NCBI GenBank assembly: GCA_963921935.1
Contig: OY998176.1
Coordinates: 95,177,415 to 95,241,414, forward strand
Direction: 5' to 3'
Length of the DNA: 64,000 nucleotides
Source of the DNA: Galeruca laticollis
Lineage: Eukaryota > Arthropoda > Insecta > Coleoptera > Chrysomelidae
Within the stretch, counting starts at the first letter, position 1; every line of letters begins with the position of its first letter. Both the position numbers and the translations under genes were made by a program. Positions 1 through 12,820 of the stretch are shown here, piece by piece. The notes under the pieces were generated by a model. The model had not been told where the DNA came from and ran no database searches. It worked only from the letters and a program-made list of their open reading frames with translations.

Positions 1-749
1 TATTGTTTTTTGATGCCATGCTTGAATTGTTATTTTCTTTCTAGGTTCTCAATTTATAAATTTTAACTTATGTGTCACGACTTATTAGAATATTTTTGGC
101 CTTTTATGTTTATTCTTCTTTTTCTTAATTGTCATGGCTTGATATAGTTTTTACGATTACTTTATGATATTGTTAAAAGGCTTTGTGCTCTTACATTATA
201 CTGTGTTTCTGATAATTTCTTTACATGATGGTTAATATGTCTCATTCATCTCTGTTTTGAAATATTTTTCATTTTGTTATTGAGGGCCGTCATTGGTCCT
301 TGTCATTTGTCAGTTCTCCGACCATCTTGTCTATTTGGGACTTACTGAGTCACTGTGTTTGGTGCTCTTACACACTACAATACTGGACGTTTAGCTTCGG
401 ATATATTCTGTCATACGACTATGTCCAGTTTTGTTTTCTTTTCTTTTATACATTGACCAAATTTTTCATGACTTTTCTTAATGCTGTCCTGTTTTGTTCT
501 GTTTAATATTATTTTATTGTGCTCGACGTTTTACATAGTAATGAAGATTTTTTCATTACTATTTTTATTGATCATTTCCACTACAGTAAATCCCCATATT
601 GTCTACTGACATATGTCGGAGTCTGCTGGATGCCACGGACATGTGACGGCTTTCTCTTTCAATTCTTTACACAATTCTTTACATATGGATTGATATACAT
701 TAAAGTAATTCGACATGTTGTGAATTCCTTATTTTCTATCTTGATACCT
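1..749. other. AT-rich stretch without recognised gene
   Basis: Short open frames of 60-85 codons occur here but have T-rich composition, no recognisable motifs and no splice context. I see no gene. The stretch lies immediately upstream of the plus-strand hammerhead motif, so part of it may be the tail of a decayed Penelope-like element, but no GIY-YIG or reverse transcriptase remnant is visible. Confidence 0.4.
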
Positions 750-798
750 TTCACAGGCCTGATGATGGCTCAGTGAGCCGAAACTAGTTGCCCTTCTT
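750..798 (+). ncRNA. hammerhead ribozyme motif, solitary
   Basis: The invariant core CTGATGA (759-765) is followed by one U, a 5-bp stem II GGCTC/GAGCC (767-771 with 775-779, loop AGT), then GAAA (780-783). Stem III is minimal (AC/GT inside ACTAGT), with predicted cleavage after T789. A short stem I forms from GGC (756-758) and GCC (790-792). This is the small type-I layout known from Penelope-like retroelements, where two adjacent copies often act as a dimer. No protein remnant is recognised nearby, so this may be a solo terminal repeat. Confidence 0.7.
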
Positions 799-800
799 CA

Positions 801-1273
801 CTTTTTACTAATATATGCTGTAGTACTGATTTCGAATTTTACTTACTGCTCCTATTGTCGGATATCCACTCGTCAGAACTCGATTCAACATAGTCCACTA
901 AATATGTTTCCACTTCTTTTTCTGACAAAGGATATTTATTTCGCACTGCATTTCCCGAAGTTTTTCTTGTCACACGTCACTTTCTCACTCCGGAAGGTCC
1001 AGCCTAATTTTAATCCATAGCGAGAACAAAAATCTCACTAAACACCTTACACAAACAAACCCGCCTCGAAATAACCGTTCGTAGCAATATCTAATAGCAT
1101 ACTGATGCAATTTATACAAAACCTATTTTTCTTTGCGAGCCCTTCCTTATAAATACCAATGCCGCGCCCTGGCGCCAATTTAGAGCCCAACACAGACGGA
1201 AGACATTTTTCGCATAAATGATATTCACTCAACAGGCTGGCGACTGCCCAGCACATTCGCCTACTAGCAGATG
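801..1273. other. no recognised feature; locally GC-richer
   Basis: No gene recognised. From about 960 the base composition becomes less AT-rich and merges into the 1274-1432 open region. Confidence 0.3.
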
Positions 1274-1432
1274 CCATGGAAGTGCTATTCAAATGCATGT
1301 TGTCGATGGCGTTAAAAGACGTCGTCCGCCTCTCTCGTGATAAGCATATAACGTCGAAAGACATCATCCGCATTCGACGTGTTAATCGTCCTGGCATCAG
1401 AAGGTTACGGTCTCCAACAACCGTATTGCAAC
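1047..1432. other. region open on both strands, identity unknown
   Basis: The minus strand is open for 116 codons (1397 to 1047). A plus-strand frame from about 1260 to 1432 is also open for about 50 codons, with an ATG at 1274 and a stop after CAACGG near 1432; it encodes a basic Arg-rich C-terminus. The stretch is GC-richer than its surroundings, which could mean a host exon or untranslated region, or a degraded mobile element. No family is recognised and neither frame shows a domain motif, so the coding strand cannot be decided. Confidence 0.25.
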
Positions 1433-1439
1433 GGTAGTT

Positions 1440-4091
1440 TTCAGTTTCAAGAGATTAAATTGTAACTTAACTCTCGCCGCTGGTATGTAGTCTCTTATAC
1501 ACTAAACGCTCTTCTCGTGTCTTCTATTCCGGAAACTTCTCGATTGCGATTTCCATCAAACAATCGACCTCCTCGGAAATCTCTATAAAAATGGTCGCAA
1601 ACAGTTACAAATTATTCAAAAAAATCGGTGTGCATTGAACAACATTTTAACTTTCATATATAGTACTACACATAGTCGAATTCAGGGATTATACCAGTGT
1701 GCGATTTCGTAACAATAGTTTTTAGTTTCCGATAGTAAAATCTCCATTAGGCCCTACCAAAGATTGGTAATCCAACCCAATCTAATCCAATCTCATCCAA
1801 TGTTACACAATACACCCAATCTAATCCATCCAAAAAGATGATGATAAAACTAATTCAGAACATATCCAATTATAAGCTAATTATCGATTATTTGGACCAA
1901 AGAGTTTTTGAATTCACTACATGGCGTTGCAGACACTTAGTTGTTTTAAGAACTTAATAAAAATAAAATATTTATGAATTATGATCATGTACAAATATAA
2001 TAATCAATAAACTCAATCACTCAATCAGTATTCTTTTCAATCAGCTATCATTGAAGATACCAAAATATTAGGAGAATATTGTTGGAAAATCTGAAAGATT
2101 CTAGTAAATAAAAATGGAAAGGTAAATATTAGTATATGCCAATGAAAATTTCATCAATTTATAATTTATGCGAACTCCCAACTAGCAAAGTTGTTTTATA
2201 TTTGTTGGCTTATATAACAATTTTATTTTAATATTGATTTATTGTTGCTTTCATGAATGCAACGTATTATATAAAGGTACCATAAGAGCTTTCCGTTACA
2301 AAACATTTTGGCAACAAAATCATATGATATTTATAAAGCAATTTTATAAAATTTAGTTGTTTTATAACATTTTTTTAAGGGCGTTTGGTAGCATTTATAA
2401 ATCAGGTATAAATACATTATAAAACTATTATTATAAACACTTTTAGCCGCTAATAAAATAATTTTATTAATGCAGCCATTGAAAGTTGTAGTCACAGATA
2501 CGGCTTTAAAATAATTATATAATACTTACAATGGAAGCTATTATATAGATTTCATAAAATTTCTATTAAATATATTAGATTTGGTTAGGCAGTTTTAAGA
2601 AAAGAAACAGCGTAGGAACTCTATGAAGATGTCCGGATTAAGGGACTGGAAGAATATCAAAAGAAGTGGAGAGTTTTGGTGAAAAATGAAGAAAAACTTT
2701 CAACATAGTATATATTTATTTTGGAACATTATATTATAATATATATTACTTCACTTCAGAGTTTTAAAAAGTTAATTCAAAAAGTAAATTGTAAGAAGCA
2801 AATTAAATAAATGTGGAAATATATCACTCGGATGAAAGTGGCTCATACACTCTAGTTTCACTTTCCATATCATAATATAATATTTAAATATTCTATAACA
2901 AAAATTCTTACTAAACAGTGAGCTGTCGTATTATTAAAATTATCCATCTGCGAGTCCATTTGTGACAAAACTGTTCTAGGTCTTTTTTTCGTCGTCTTGA
3001 TTTGACTCAACTTCTGTTTCGGCCAAATATGTGTACGCTTTATCCAACATTCTTGATAATTCTTCCTCGACCAATTCGTCATCAATTACGAAATTTAGTT
3101 CCAATTCACATTGCATTGTAAACCATCAAACCCCAGAAGAAGAATTGGCGTTTAAAATTGATTAATCAGCAACATTTTTTAGCAATACCAATTATCCTTT
3201 TTGTTCTCATACAGCAGGAACCATACTTAAAATATTTACGAGTACAAATTTAACTGAAAGTAAATATTTAAAATAATACCTCTATGGCGCCATCCGCCAA
3301 ATAATAAACAACAACAAATTTATAGATTAGAAGTTAAAAAAAATATTAAAAATTGATTTATAACTGCAAGAATGGGCACAATGTCTGCTTGAAGTTGAGT
3401 TGTTTGATCTTTCTATAAAATGACTTTGACATAAAAGAAGGTGATTTATTTTATAGACATCGATAAAAAACGCCGAAGATCAGAACGAACAGGACCGTAT
3501 TGGAAATTTTTAATGCTATTTAATCAAAATATTCACAATAGTATTTATTTCTAATCTGGACATGAAGTCTCGTGAAATTCTTGACCAGGGTTGGAATTTC
3601 AAGTAATAATAATTAGAATGCACTAGATTTAGAAAATGATTGTTGTTTTCTAATTTCTAAAAATACCAATTAATTGTAAACTTGCGTACTACTTATAATA
3701 AAATTGTTTTAATAAAAATTGTCTGCTAATATTCAGGGACAACATAAAAGTGGCCTAGACCTAAATTGTGGAGTATATTTATCGCCAATTTACAAAAATC
3801 TATCTATTTGAAGGAGAATATGTAGGCACACATAGAACATATGGGCTATAAAATGGTCGCCCAATACTGGTGCTACAACTTTGACTGAATGGAAAATTTA
3901 TTTTCAGGTTTTTCGTTAGGTATAAAAATGTATAGAGGAAATGTTTTTTTTTTTTTTAAACGTCGATAACTTTGGCCTTAGTAGAATTTAACAGTTTTAG
4001 TTCTGTTAATTGTTACGAAAGGGTCGAGAGAACTTGTCAATTGATTTAAATCCCGTTTCATACGAGACCACGACGCGCGCTACGTCGTATG
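1440..4091. other. AT-rich non-coding stretch
   Basis: No gene recognised. Near 1765-1830 there are short imperfect repeats of CCAATCTAATCCA. Between about 2200 and 2560 the motif TTTATAAAA and its relatives recur; a similar texture, including TTGTTGCT followed by a TATTATATAA block, reappears at 8000-8400, suggesting two diverged copies of one non-coding repeat. Confidence 0.35.
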
Positions 4092-4283
4092 TGTGTAAAC
4101 CTCGGGCTAATCAATGATGATCGAGCATATTCCTTGATAATACACTCATTTTTAATTTTTACATTAAAATGTATACATTAAGAACAGAGGGATGTCAAAT
4201 GTGACAATTATTCAACGAGAGTTTGAATAAACAGAGGGTGACAGGCAATTGCAGCGTTGTCACGTATAATTTATAAAATATTA
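4092..4283 (-). repeat. 3' LTR of the BEL/Pao element
   Basis: Nearly the same sequence as 6700-6891, starting TGTGTAAACC and ending AAAATATTA on the plus strand, with the same length of 192 bp. The reverse transcriptase reading frame of the element runs straight into its inner edge at 4284. Confidence 0.75.
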
Positions 4284-4605
4284 TGTCCTAAGTCAGTATA
4301 CTCTTTCATAAAATTAACATATAAATTTTTTAGCTCTGGGTTTTTATCTAACCTTTTTTCTAACAAATCGAATCTGTGCAACGCCATAGTTTCAGAGTCC
4401 CTCAATTCTGATAATGATTCCTTAAATGGAATTCTAACTATATATCTTCCCGAAGTATCTTTTTAAACAGTTTCTCTAAAATAATTTTCACACAATATTT
4501 CTTCATTTGAGAATATTTTTTCGACTTGACTTAATTCTTCAATCTCCCAGAACTTCACTACTTCTTTATTTACCGAATCACCATAAATATTACCAGTAAA
4601 AATGT
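4284..4605 (-). pseudogene. BEL/Pao reverse transcriptase N-terminus, truncated
   Basis: Conceptual minus-strand translation gives the segment that precedes the catalytic palm in BEL/Pao reverse transcriptases: a FWEIEE motif, a basic GRYIVRIP motif, a segment with an RFDLLEKR core, and a LGHNIL end. A frameshift lies near 4465. The frame then meets the LTR, so the catalytic YxDD domain, RNase H and integrase were lost, probably by a deletion or template switch between pol and the 3' LTR. Confidence 0.7.
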
Positions 4606-5352
4606 TTACGAATTTTGACTCTTCAATGAATTAAGATATAAATTCCCTGCTATCACCCAACCAAATTTAGTATTTTGGAGAATTGGCATATTCGGACCCA
4701 ATTTTTTATTACCTGATATCAAAACTGACCAAAATATGTTAGATCCAAGCAACACATCTATATCATTGGATTCATTACAATCTGGATTTGCTAATCTTAA
4801 TTCTGATGGAATTTTCAACATATCCTTATTAAAAGATTTAATCGGTAACTTTCCTGTTATATTAGGTAGAACTAAACAATTGGTCTTAATAGTAAATTCT
4901 TCTTGACAAGAATTTAACGTAACCTTAACCTCATTATTAATCTTTGCCAAAGCCCCTCCTACGCCCTTAACTACATGTTCCACTTTTTTGTATTCTAAAC
5001 CTAACATTTTACATATTCTCTCAGTCATAAAATTACTCTGAGAGTCGCTATCTAATAGTCCGCGACAAACAACCGATTTATTTCCGTTTACGACTCGTAT
5101 TAAAACCGTCGACAATAAAACCTCCGAAACCTCATACGAGCTGACAACACCGACTGTTTCTTGTGACGACGCATGGCAAGAGGAGTTTTCCCCATCTTGT
5201 CTTAGATTTGGATTTGTACCATCCCTTACCTTTTCTACACTGTTGTTGCTATAATTATTTTTATCGAGTGTTAGTTGAAGTGGGCTATCTGCACCGGTGG
5301 TAGACGCTGTTTTATTAATACTTAGGTTATTTGAATAATTATTTAAATACAA
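4606..5352 (-). pseudogene. BEL/Pao aspartic protease region
   Basis: A 248-codon open frame covers the aspartic protease of the element. The active-site region, near 5045-5075, reads LLDSDSQSNF where the family has DSGSQ, so the glycine after the catalytic Asp-Ser is replaced by Asp. A hydrophobic GVGG segment and the DVLLGSNIFW and FGWVIAG motifs typical of BEL/Pao proteases follow. A Cys/His knuckle (CLNCLRDSHPTWKC) is encoded just upstream near 5380-5440, separated by a short interruption. Likely inactive. Confidence 0.75.
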
Positions 5353-5532
5353 TAACGAATTATGTAGTTTGTGATATTTAATGCATTTTCGCAGTTTACA
5401 TTTCCATGTAGGATGTGAATCCCTTAAACAATTTAAACATAAATCAAGTCTTTTTGCAGCCGAAGTTCTGTCATTAACATTTAATTTTAAAAATGCATCA
5501 CATTTATAAATTGGATTCTCTTTTTGACAAAA

Positions 5533-6488
5533 TTAACATTTAACATTACTATGGCTACTAACATTACGAACCTTTGTTTTATTGTTCAAATTTCTATCAC
5601 CTGTGGTTATTTGAAGCTTTTCTAGTATTTCGCATTTTTCTTTAGTAGATTTATTTAGATCCTTCATGTTAGGTAAATCATTTTCATGTTTAAAACATTC
5701 CCACTCTTTTCTTGTGGTAGAATCAAATTTAGAACACATTATATATATAATTATACTATCCCAACTTTGTGTGTCTAAACCCATACTATTTAATGAGCGT
5801 GAGTGTTTTGTGATACTATCAAACAAATTTCTCAACTCTGAATATGATTCTTGATTAATACCAGGGTGATCAAAAATTGCCTTTAAGTGATTATGGATAA
5901 TCAAGTTTTCATTCTCATAACGCTCTGCTAACATTTGCCAGGCTATTTTTTAGCTGATTAGCTGACGAAACCTCTATCGATTTTATGACGTGTTGAGCAT
6001 CCATTTCAAGGGATGATCTTAAATAATAAAATCGTTGAATATCTGTGAGTCATTATTGTGTATCAATGCAAGAAAACAATCTTTGAACTCAAGCCATGAA
6101 TCGTAGTGGCCATTAAATATAGGTAGCTTAATAGGTGGTAATTTAACCAATGCCTGTATATTAGTTTCCTGATCCAACGTCCACACTCAATTAAGTTATT
6201 ATTACTAGAAGCACTATCTGAATTTTCCCTTTTAAAATATTCGCAAAATGATTGCATTGAACTAACAAGCTCAAAATAAGATTCCTCAAAGTTATGAATT
6301 CCATCTAATAATTCAATTTTCTCTTGAACCTCATGAAATTCATTGTACAATGGTGAAACTTTCTCTAATCTAACCTCTTTTTCTGTAATTAAATTCTTAC
6401 AAACCTCATTCTCTTTAACACTATCAAAATAAATCTTAATCCTAGTAAGTTTTCCTTTTACCATCCCCCTTTTAACCTTTAAAATCAT
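5533..6488 (-). pseudogene. BEL/Pao gag, broken
   Basis: Two minus-strand frames (6488-6063 and 5934-5533), plus the interrupted stretch between them, give a typical BEL/Pao Gag. The N-terminal part is charged with coiled-coil-like character. A PIFNGHYDSWLEFKDCF segment is found in a shifted frame near 6060-6170. A capsid-like part ends before the zinc knuckle. At least one frameshift (near 6175) and interruptions between 5935 and 6060 make it a pseudogene. Confidence 0.7.
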
Positions 6489-6699
6489 TAATTGTTCTTC
6501 AGCTATTGTTGCTCAGAGTAAAAGATATAATGAAATAAAATGTCACTTACCAATTATGGTAAAACCTTTTCACAGACACCGGCCGCCTTGCTTGTCAAGC
6601 TATTCTGTACACAGCACTGAAGTCGCGTTAACTTCACTATTTTAAACGACAATTTAACTTAATATTTCGCTTATCCGCTCGAAAAGGGCCAACAAATTA

Positions 6700-6891
6700 T
6701 GTGTAAACCTCGGGCTAATCAATGATGACTGACCATATTCCTTGATAATACATTTATTCTTAATTTTTAGATTAAAATTTATACATTAGGAACAGAGAGA
6801 TGTCAAATGTGACAATTATTCAACGATAGTTTGAATAAACAGAGGGTGACAGGTAATTGCAGCGTTGTGACGTATAATTTATAAAATATTA
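6700..6891 (-). repeat. 5' LTR of the BEL/Pao element
   Basis: Direct repeat partner of 4092-4283, 192 bp. On the minus strand it ends in CA at 6700 and is followed by a leader with a TTGGCC block (near 6690), as expected near a primer-binding site. No clear target-site duplication: the flanks share only a GTAT-like string in imperfect register. Confidence 0.7.
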
Positions 6892-9800
6892 GGTATAAAG
6901 AGTATGTACGCTGGAAAATTGGTTGGCATTGTTTTATAGAGGTCCAGAAGTGCTGTAATTTTTGGCCACAACACGGTATCAATACTGATTTGGATGCGGT
7001 TTTCACCAATATTATTTAAAACTATAGCATTATTGCATCAAGAAGGACTTATTTCTTGTAATCTCCATCAGATGCTTGAGGATGTAATAATGCGATTTGG
7101 TCTAAGAAGAGACATACGTCTGAGATGTTATTCGCCATATTTCAATTTTCGCTTCACTCAAGCCGGACATGCCTTTCCAAGATATAATTATTTTCTATCT
7201 CATCTACAAATACAAATAACGTATGCCTTGATGAGACGACAAATGAATAGTTATGTATGTACTTAGCTTTGACAGGTCACGAAATTGTGACTGACTCCTT
7301 CATCCCCTTAAATTTAAGTTTTCAGATATGAGCGTACATCTGTATGAATACATTTTGGAGGTGGAGGTGGAGGACAGATGCTTTTTCGAGCAGCTTGCAG
7401 CCCTTCGTTTAGTTGTATTCACGCTCTAAAATGTTAAATTTGTTTATAAATTCCATTATTCGTTATATTTTTGAAATAAGGTCTTGTTTTGTAGGGCTTT
7501 TTGGGAAATGAAGTATATTTTATAAGACTTTTAAAATTATCACTAACGTTGGTAAACTCTTTTATAAAACCTACTTTGTCCACTGAACTGTTATATTACT
7601 GGCAGCCATGTTAATAATCACATATAGATAAAATTTTAATATTATCTCTAGAGAAAAACATAGAGTATGAACCAATTTAGAGGAATACAACTAATAATTC
7701 CAAATGTTACTACTAAAACTTATATTTTTAATCTTTTAACTTCTTAAATTATTAGAAGAACTTGATAAAATTGGGGCGCATGAAAAATCTACTGCCTTTA
7801 TACCATATAAATCACAGTAAAATTTGTTTCGCATCAAAATTTTATTTCTGTCTGAAATTAATACTTGTACAAAAATCAAATTTAAGTCGGACATATTTAT
7901 TTTCTTTCTAAATTTGGTGCTATTCATGTATCCATTTATATATTATCACTAGCAACTCTGCAATATAATTATTTGAAAGCAATTTACCTTTTTACAAACA
8001 TTTTAATAAAACAAAGTTGATTTATTAATACTGCTACTATAGCAATAATGTGGCATGTAATTCAATTATAAAATATATTTACAATCTTTATATGTATAAT
8101 AAGTTTTTGACTATTATATAAGTATCGCATAATAAAATTTAAGAAACTTTCTAGCATATTTTTTAAACACTTATAGGCCTTTCATAAAACAATTTTATTG
8201 TTTTTTTATAAACCTTTCATATCTGTTTTATAATTGTTGCTATAGTATTCATGGAATATATTATATAATCAAAATGTTTTATAAATTGTTCCCATTTTGT
8301 GTTTATAGATATTTTATAAACATTTTGAAAACGTCTCTGAGACTAACCTTGTTTCAAAATATTTATCGCCAAAACATTTCTAAGACTATCATAAAATAGC
8401 AAATTGTTAGTTGAGTAAAAAACAGTTCAGGGCTATTGCTATACCTAAGAACTAGCGGGAGCCTACAACTCATCGCTATTCCTTCTCGACTCCACAAGAG
8501 GTGATCTAAAGTTTACCATATCACTATATTCTTAGAAACGCATTTGGAAATCGCTACATCCTTAATAATTTATCTGATGTACTGCTGCTTTTAATATATG
8601 TGGGGCAGTTAGAAAAGAAAATCAAATCAGCGTCAAGAAGACTGGCCTGCAAATAATAAAATGATGTTGATTCCCTCATGGATCCATAAGATATTTTCCT
8701 TCTACCATTTTATATGAAATTCTATTTGATGTGAAATGTAGTCAAATGTATGAACCAAGAAGAAGGAGCCTATAAATACTCTTGGGATATGTAAAACTTG
8801 AGGAAGATGATTTTGTTAAGACACAAAGTGGACAACGTGTAGAGTATTCTGTAATTGATGAATCTTTGAAGGGGAGTGGTAAGGATGTTTAGGAGAGAGT
8901 TATTCATGATTCTTTAAGTAGAAACACATTTATGTTAAAATGGTGGCAATACTTCCACGCGAATACCGTCCGCTTGGATGCAACTTTAAATCCCCTGTCT
9001 CCACTCATATCTAGACTTCTGTGTCCTATTTATTTGACAAAGTAGGGATTGGGACAGTAATGTTTTCTCTCCTAGTTGTGGTGCTGTCAGTGATGGATGT
9101 TCATCAAGATATTTATCTGTTGGAATGAGAACCATGACACAAGTGATCACTAACCATTGTTAAGAAAAAAAAAATCCTTGGAACCTCCACATAATTCTTC
9201 CCAGATCCATCCTGCCAGATATTCACTCTAAGCTCGTCAAAGAGGGTAACTGTCATTTGAAATATCCGAGTGGACTTTCAATATTGTAAACTAACGATTC
9301 AAAATTCATTTATCCATATTAAATATGTTGGTACATTTTGTATGGTAGAAACTACGATCAATAACTCTTTGTCATTATGATATTCATTTCATTTCACCCC
9401 AAAATTAGTCATGACCTATAATTTTTTGTATTCCAGTACTATTTGTATCTTTAATACCAGAAAAAATAAGCAGTGCATTGTTCGTATATTATATTATAGC
9501 CTTTTTCCATATATTGAGTAGGTATCACTATTCCATTAATTCTCTGAAATCATCACACTAGCTTTAAACAAAAAAATACTCCAGTTGATTGATTAATACA
9601 ACCCGTGATTTTCATGTTATCAGTATCAAGTTTTTTAACTAACTAATTGAATACTTCTATTTAAAAAATGTATATTGGCATGAAAAACAATTTCAATTTG
9701 TAGTAGTGCGAATCCGGTTGTATGGAACAGTGAGTAATGTAAATTTTTATCTCGAGTATCTGTTGAAACTTTGATGTTAGAGTAAACAAAACAACGAAAA

Positions 9801-10620
9801 TATTTACTATACAGTGAAAGAAAATTGAAAATATTGATACTGATATAATTCTTTCCACCGTGGAAGAGTTCACGGAAGATGAAGTAACCTGGTCTACGTT
9901 CGAAAAGGTCGCACAAGTGTGAAATTCACTTATTATTGTGTCCGAAAGTTCATGAGCGTCTTCTAATTGTCATTTCCCTACTGTCCGACAACTCGTTAGA
10001 GCGTCACTCGAGCGTCGCTCAAATTACGCCGGTCCCGACTCGGTTGAAAATCGCACCTGTCAATTTGGTTGGAATATTTTGTTAGTTGGTCTGTGATTTT
10101 GTCGTGAGAATTTCCGATGTATGAATGTTTATTGAATTTTTAACTTAGAAATTAATATAAATGCATGTCCTTTGGTATTAAACATAAGGAAGAAGTATAT
10201 TATACGTGATATGAGGTTTACAGAATTAAGAAACAGTTTTCTGCTGCAATTCAGAATTTAGGGTTGAAAGACGATTTTTCAAAAATTCCCAAAACCTAAC
10301 ACAAAAAACCTTAATCAAATTCATCAAATTTAATGGTCAATTCATACTTCGAAAAATTATGACCTAACACTAAGGACTATCACTTATGAACTACCACTAA
10401 CAAAGTTAACTATCCAATTTCACATGTTTGTATTTGTTCATATTTTCTGTTTAAAACTCTTGGCGCCGGACTCTTTAATGTTAAACCTATTCTCTACATT
10501 TAAAATAGAAAAACATAAAGTTAAACAATTACGATATTGCGTTTAAAAATTATTCGGAATAAGAAATAAAAATTCATAAATTGTATACTATGGCCATTGA
10601 TAAATATAACAGTAATCTTA
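6892..10620. other. mostly AT-rich non-coding; one possible coding relic
   Basis: No recognised gene. Around 8795-9055 a plus-strand frame reads about 85 codons with one in-frame TAG (near 8890), an internal KWWQYF motif and mixed amino-acid use; it may be a relic of an unknown coding sequence. Around 9960-10070 there is a GC-richer patch (CGAGCGTCGCTC and neighbours) that could be a host regulatory or untranslated segment. The repeat texture at 8000-8400 resembles 2200-2560. Confidence 0.3.
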
Positions 10621-10915
10621 TACAGTGTGACCCACTTATTTTCGCAACACCCAGATATAGCGTTTTCTGGAAAGGTAGAATTTCAACCCCTCTCTTACCC
10701 CCTTAGGGATGGAATTTCCAGAAATCCTTTCTAAGTGCTCACTCACATCAGTTGAGGAATATTTCTACCAAACTGTTTCGTTTGTAGTAAATTTGAGAAA
10801 ATATACTCGTATATAGATATTGAAAAGGTATGTTCTAGGAATTATTTGATTGTACCCTCTAAGATATCTGATGTTGGTCATCATGCGGACGAAGTCGCGG
10901 GCAAAAGCTAGTCTA
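10621..10915 (+). repeat. interspersed insect repeat tail
   Basis: The segment has a C-rich block (TTTCAACCCC, then CCCCTTAGGGATGGAATTTC) and ends with GCGGACGAAGTCGCGGGCA followed by AAAGCTAGT. From memory this kind of 3' tail is scattered in many insect genomes and belongs to a LINE or SINE-like family. No coding part is visible here. The left edge TACAGTGTGACCC is an estimate. Confidence 0.45.
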
Positions 10916-12820
10916 CAATAAAGGACTTATTTTTAAATAAATACTCATGCATGTTACGTATGAATATTTTCAATTTTTCAATGTTCATTGTAGTTTTATC
11001 TTAATTTCTGTTTTGATTATGAATTTGTTCCACTCGTTCAACATTTTTCACCAATCACAAAATAATTTTCACTTTAACACTTGCATCTTCAATAACTTAT
11101 AAAAACTACCAACTCACCTGAAACTTTTACATTGTAGCTGACACAAAGATGTTTGATTTATAGTAGAGTCTGGTAAAACAATGTGCACTTTGTTAAGAGT
11201 ACCTAGGAAAAAATGAATAGGTATATTTCAATATGAAACAATTATTCTCATAACACTATTAAAAGTAACTCTAGCTGAAAAACTCGTGCTAGAAGTAAAC
11301 TGACAGAAATTTCTTGTAAATAATTCTAGTATCTTTTTTATTTAATTTGATCAAACTTACGTTCCATAGTAGGAGCCCTTTCCTCCAGAATGTAGACATT
11401 GTAAATGACATCCCGAATCTACGGGAACTGGAGTTCTCCAAATTTTAGTGCATTGACTGATGATTTTTGCTTTCACACCAACAAGTTTTTAAGGAAATTT
11501 AGTTTTAAATAAAATTAAACACACAATACTTAGTTATCGCCTTCTTAAAATATACAAAATTAAAAATATTCAAATATTCAACAAATAAACGACAGGAAAC
11601 ATCACTCCCAAATATCAAATTATCAAGAAGCTATCGGCAAAAATCATCATTCTTCGGCAGTGGTCGTTACTAAGTGAGGTAGACAAACAAGACAGAATTC
11701 TGTTCTTGCGATTGTCAAGGTTCCAACTTCAGGTGGCTTCAACATTCGTAAAACGATACCTGAGTGATGAGTGATGATGAGGAAATCATTCGTAATTGTA
11801 ACGTATCTTTATTCCGTATACAAATATTAGAATGAAACCTATTCCATATAAATTTTTCATGATAACAAATAAGTGAAGTACCTATCAACTGTTTGATGCT
11901 TGAAAGGAGCTATTGAGTATAAGCATACTCTTATCGGAATAAAATTCAGATCTCGCACCTTTTGTCAGGATGTATATTTCTAAATTGACGTTTTTGTTCA
12001 AAATAGGACTGGATTCGTATCTAAGCTTTTGAGGTAAATTTTATAGCAATAAATTTCATTCAAACTGATATTTGGCGAAACTAATAGTAAACTGATTTAT
12101 AATTCAAAGCGACAATCAGCTTTCCACTAATTAACTGTTGTGGATTAGATGTTACATATTGTATTACTTCAATCCAAATTAATTGCTTGATAGTTTCCAT
12201 TAAGCGTTAATGATAAGACGATTTTGACGGTAACAGGATTTGTGTGAATAACCAAACTGGATTAATGAGCTAGTCACATTATTTCGACTCAAAACTTGCT
12301 TGTGGATTTACAAAGTGTCAAATGAAAATTGGTTATAATGAAGAGAATTATTTATATTCTATATTCAACACGTTATGATATTGCAAGGAAAATAAGAATT
12401 GTCCTCTTATTGCTTATGACCGCTTAGACAAAATTACTCAAAATTTCATCGTGTTTACTAGTAGGGGAGGGTGGGTACAGTTTTGACAATTTTTATATTT
12501 ATCAACTTCTTATCTTGGCGTTAATGCTTTTTAAAATACTGATATATAGTATTGTGAGCAGTGATTTTCAGCAAGCTAAAACCAATTTCACATTTCATCG
12601 TTTATGTAGGGTGTTTTTGATTATATTTCTAGCTGAACTTCGTCAACTGGCGTGAACATTCAACTAGGTAAATAATCTTAATTTGACAAAATTAATGTCG
12701 AAATTAATAACTTATTATATACAAATTTACAAAATGGTACAAAGGTGTGAATGCTGAACTTCGGTGGTTTCAGATCGGAAGACACTTTATGTTCCGATTT
12801 GATGAATACTAAACTTTGTT
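10916..12820. other. AT-rich stretch without recognised gene
   Basis: No open frame of interest on either strand and no repeat boundary that I can define. Confidence 0.35.

Larger units (their letters stand above)
4092..6891 (-). mobile_element. BEL/Pao LTR retrotransposon, internally deleted
   Basis: Two 192-bp direct repeats bound a minus-strand gag, zinc-knuckle, protease and reverse transcriptase N-terminus. The reverse transcriptase stops where the downstream LTR begins, so most of the reverse transcriptase, RNase H and integrase are missing. BEL/Pao assignment rests on the gag type and on the reverse-transcriptase N-terminal segment (FWEIEE and LGHNIL motifs). Stop codons and frameshifts in gag show it is dead. 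The LTRs differ at about a dozen of 192 positions by eye, so the insertion is not recent. Confidence 0.8.
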
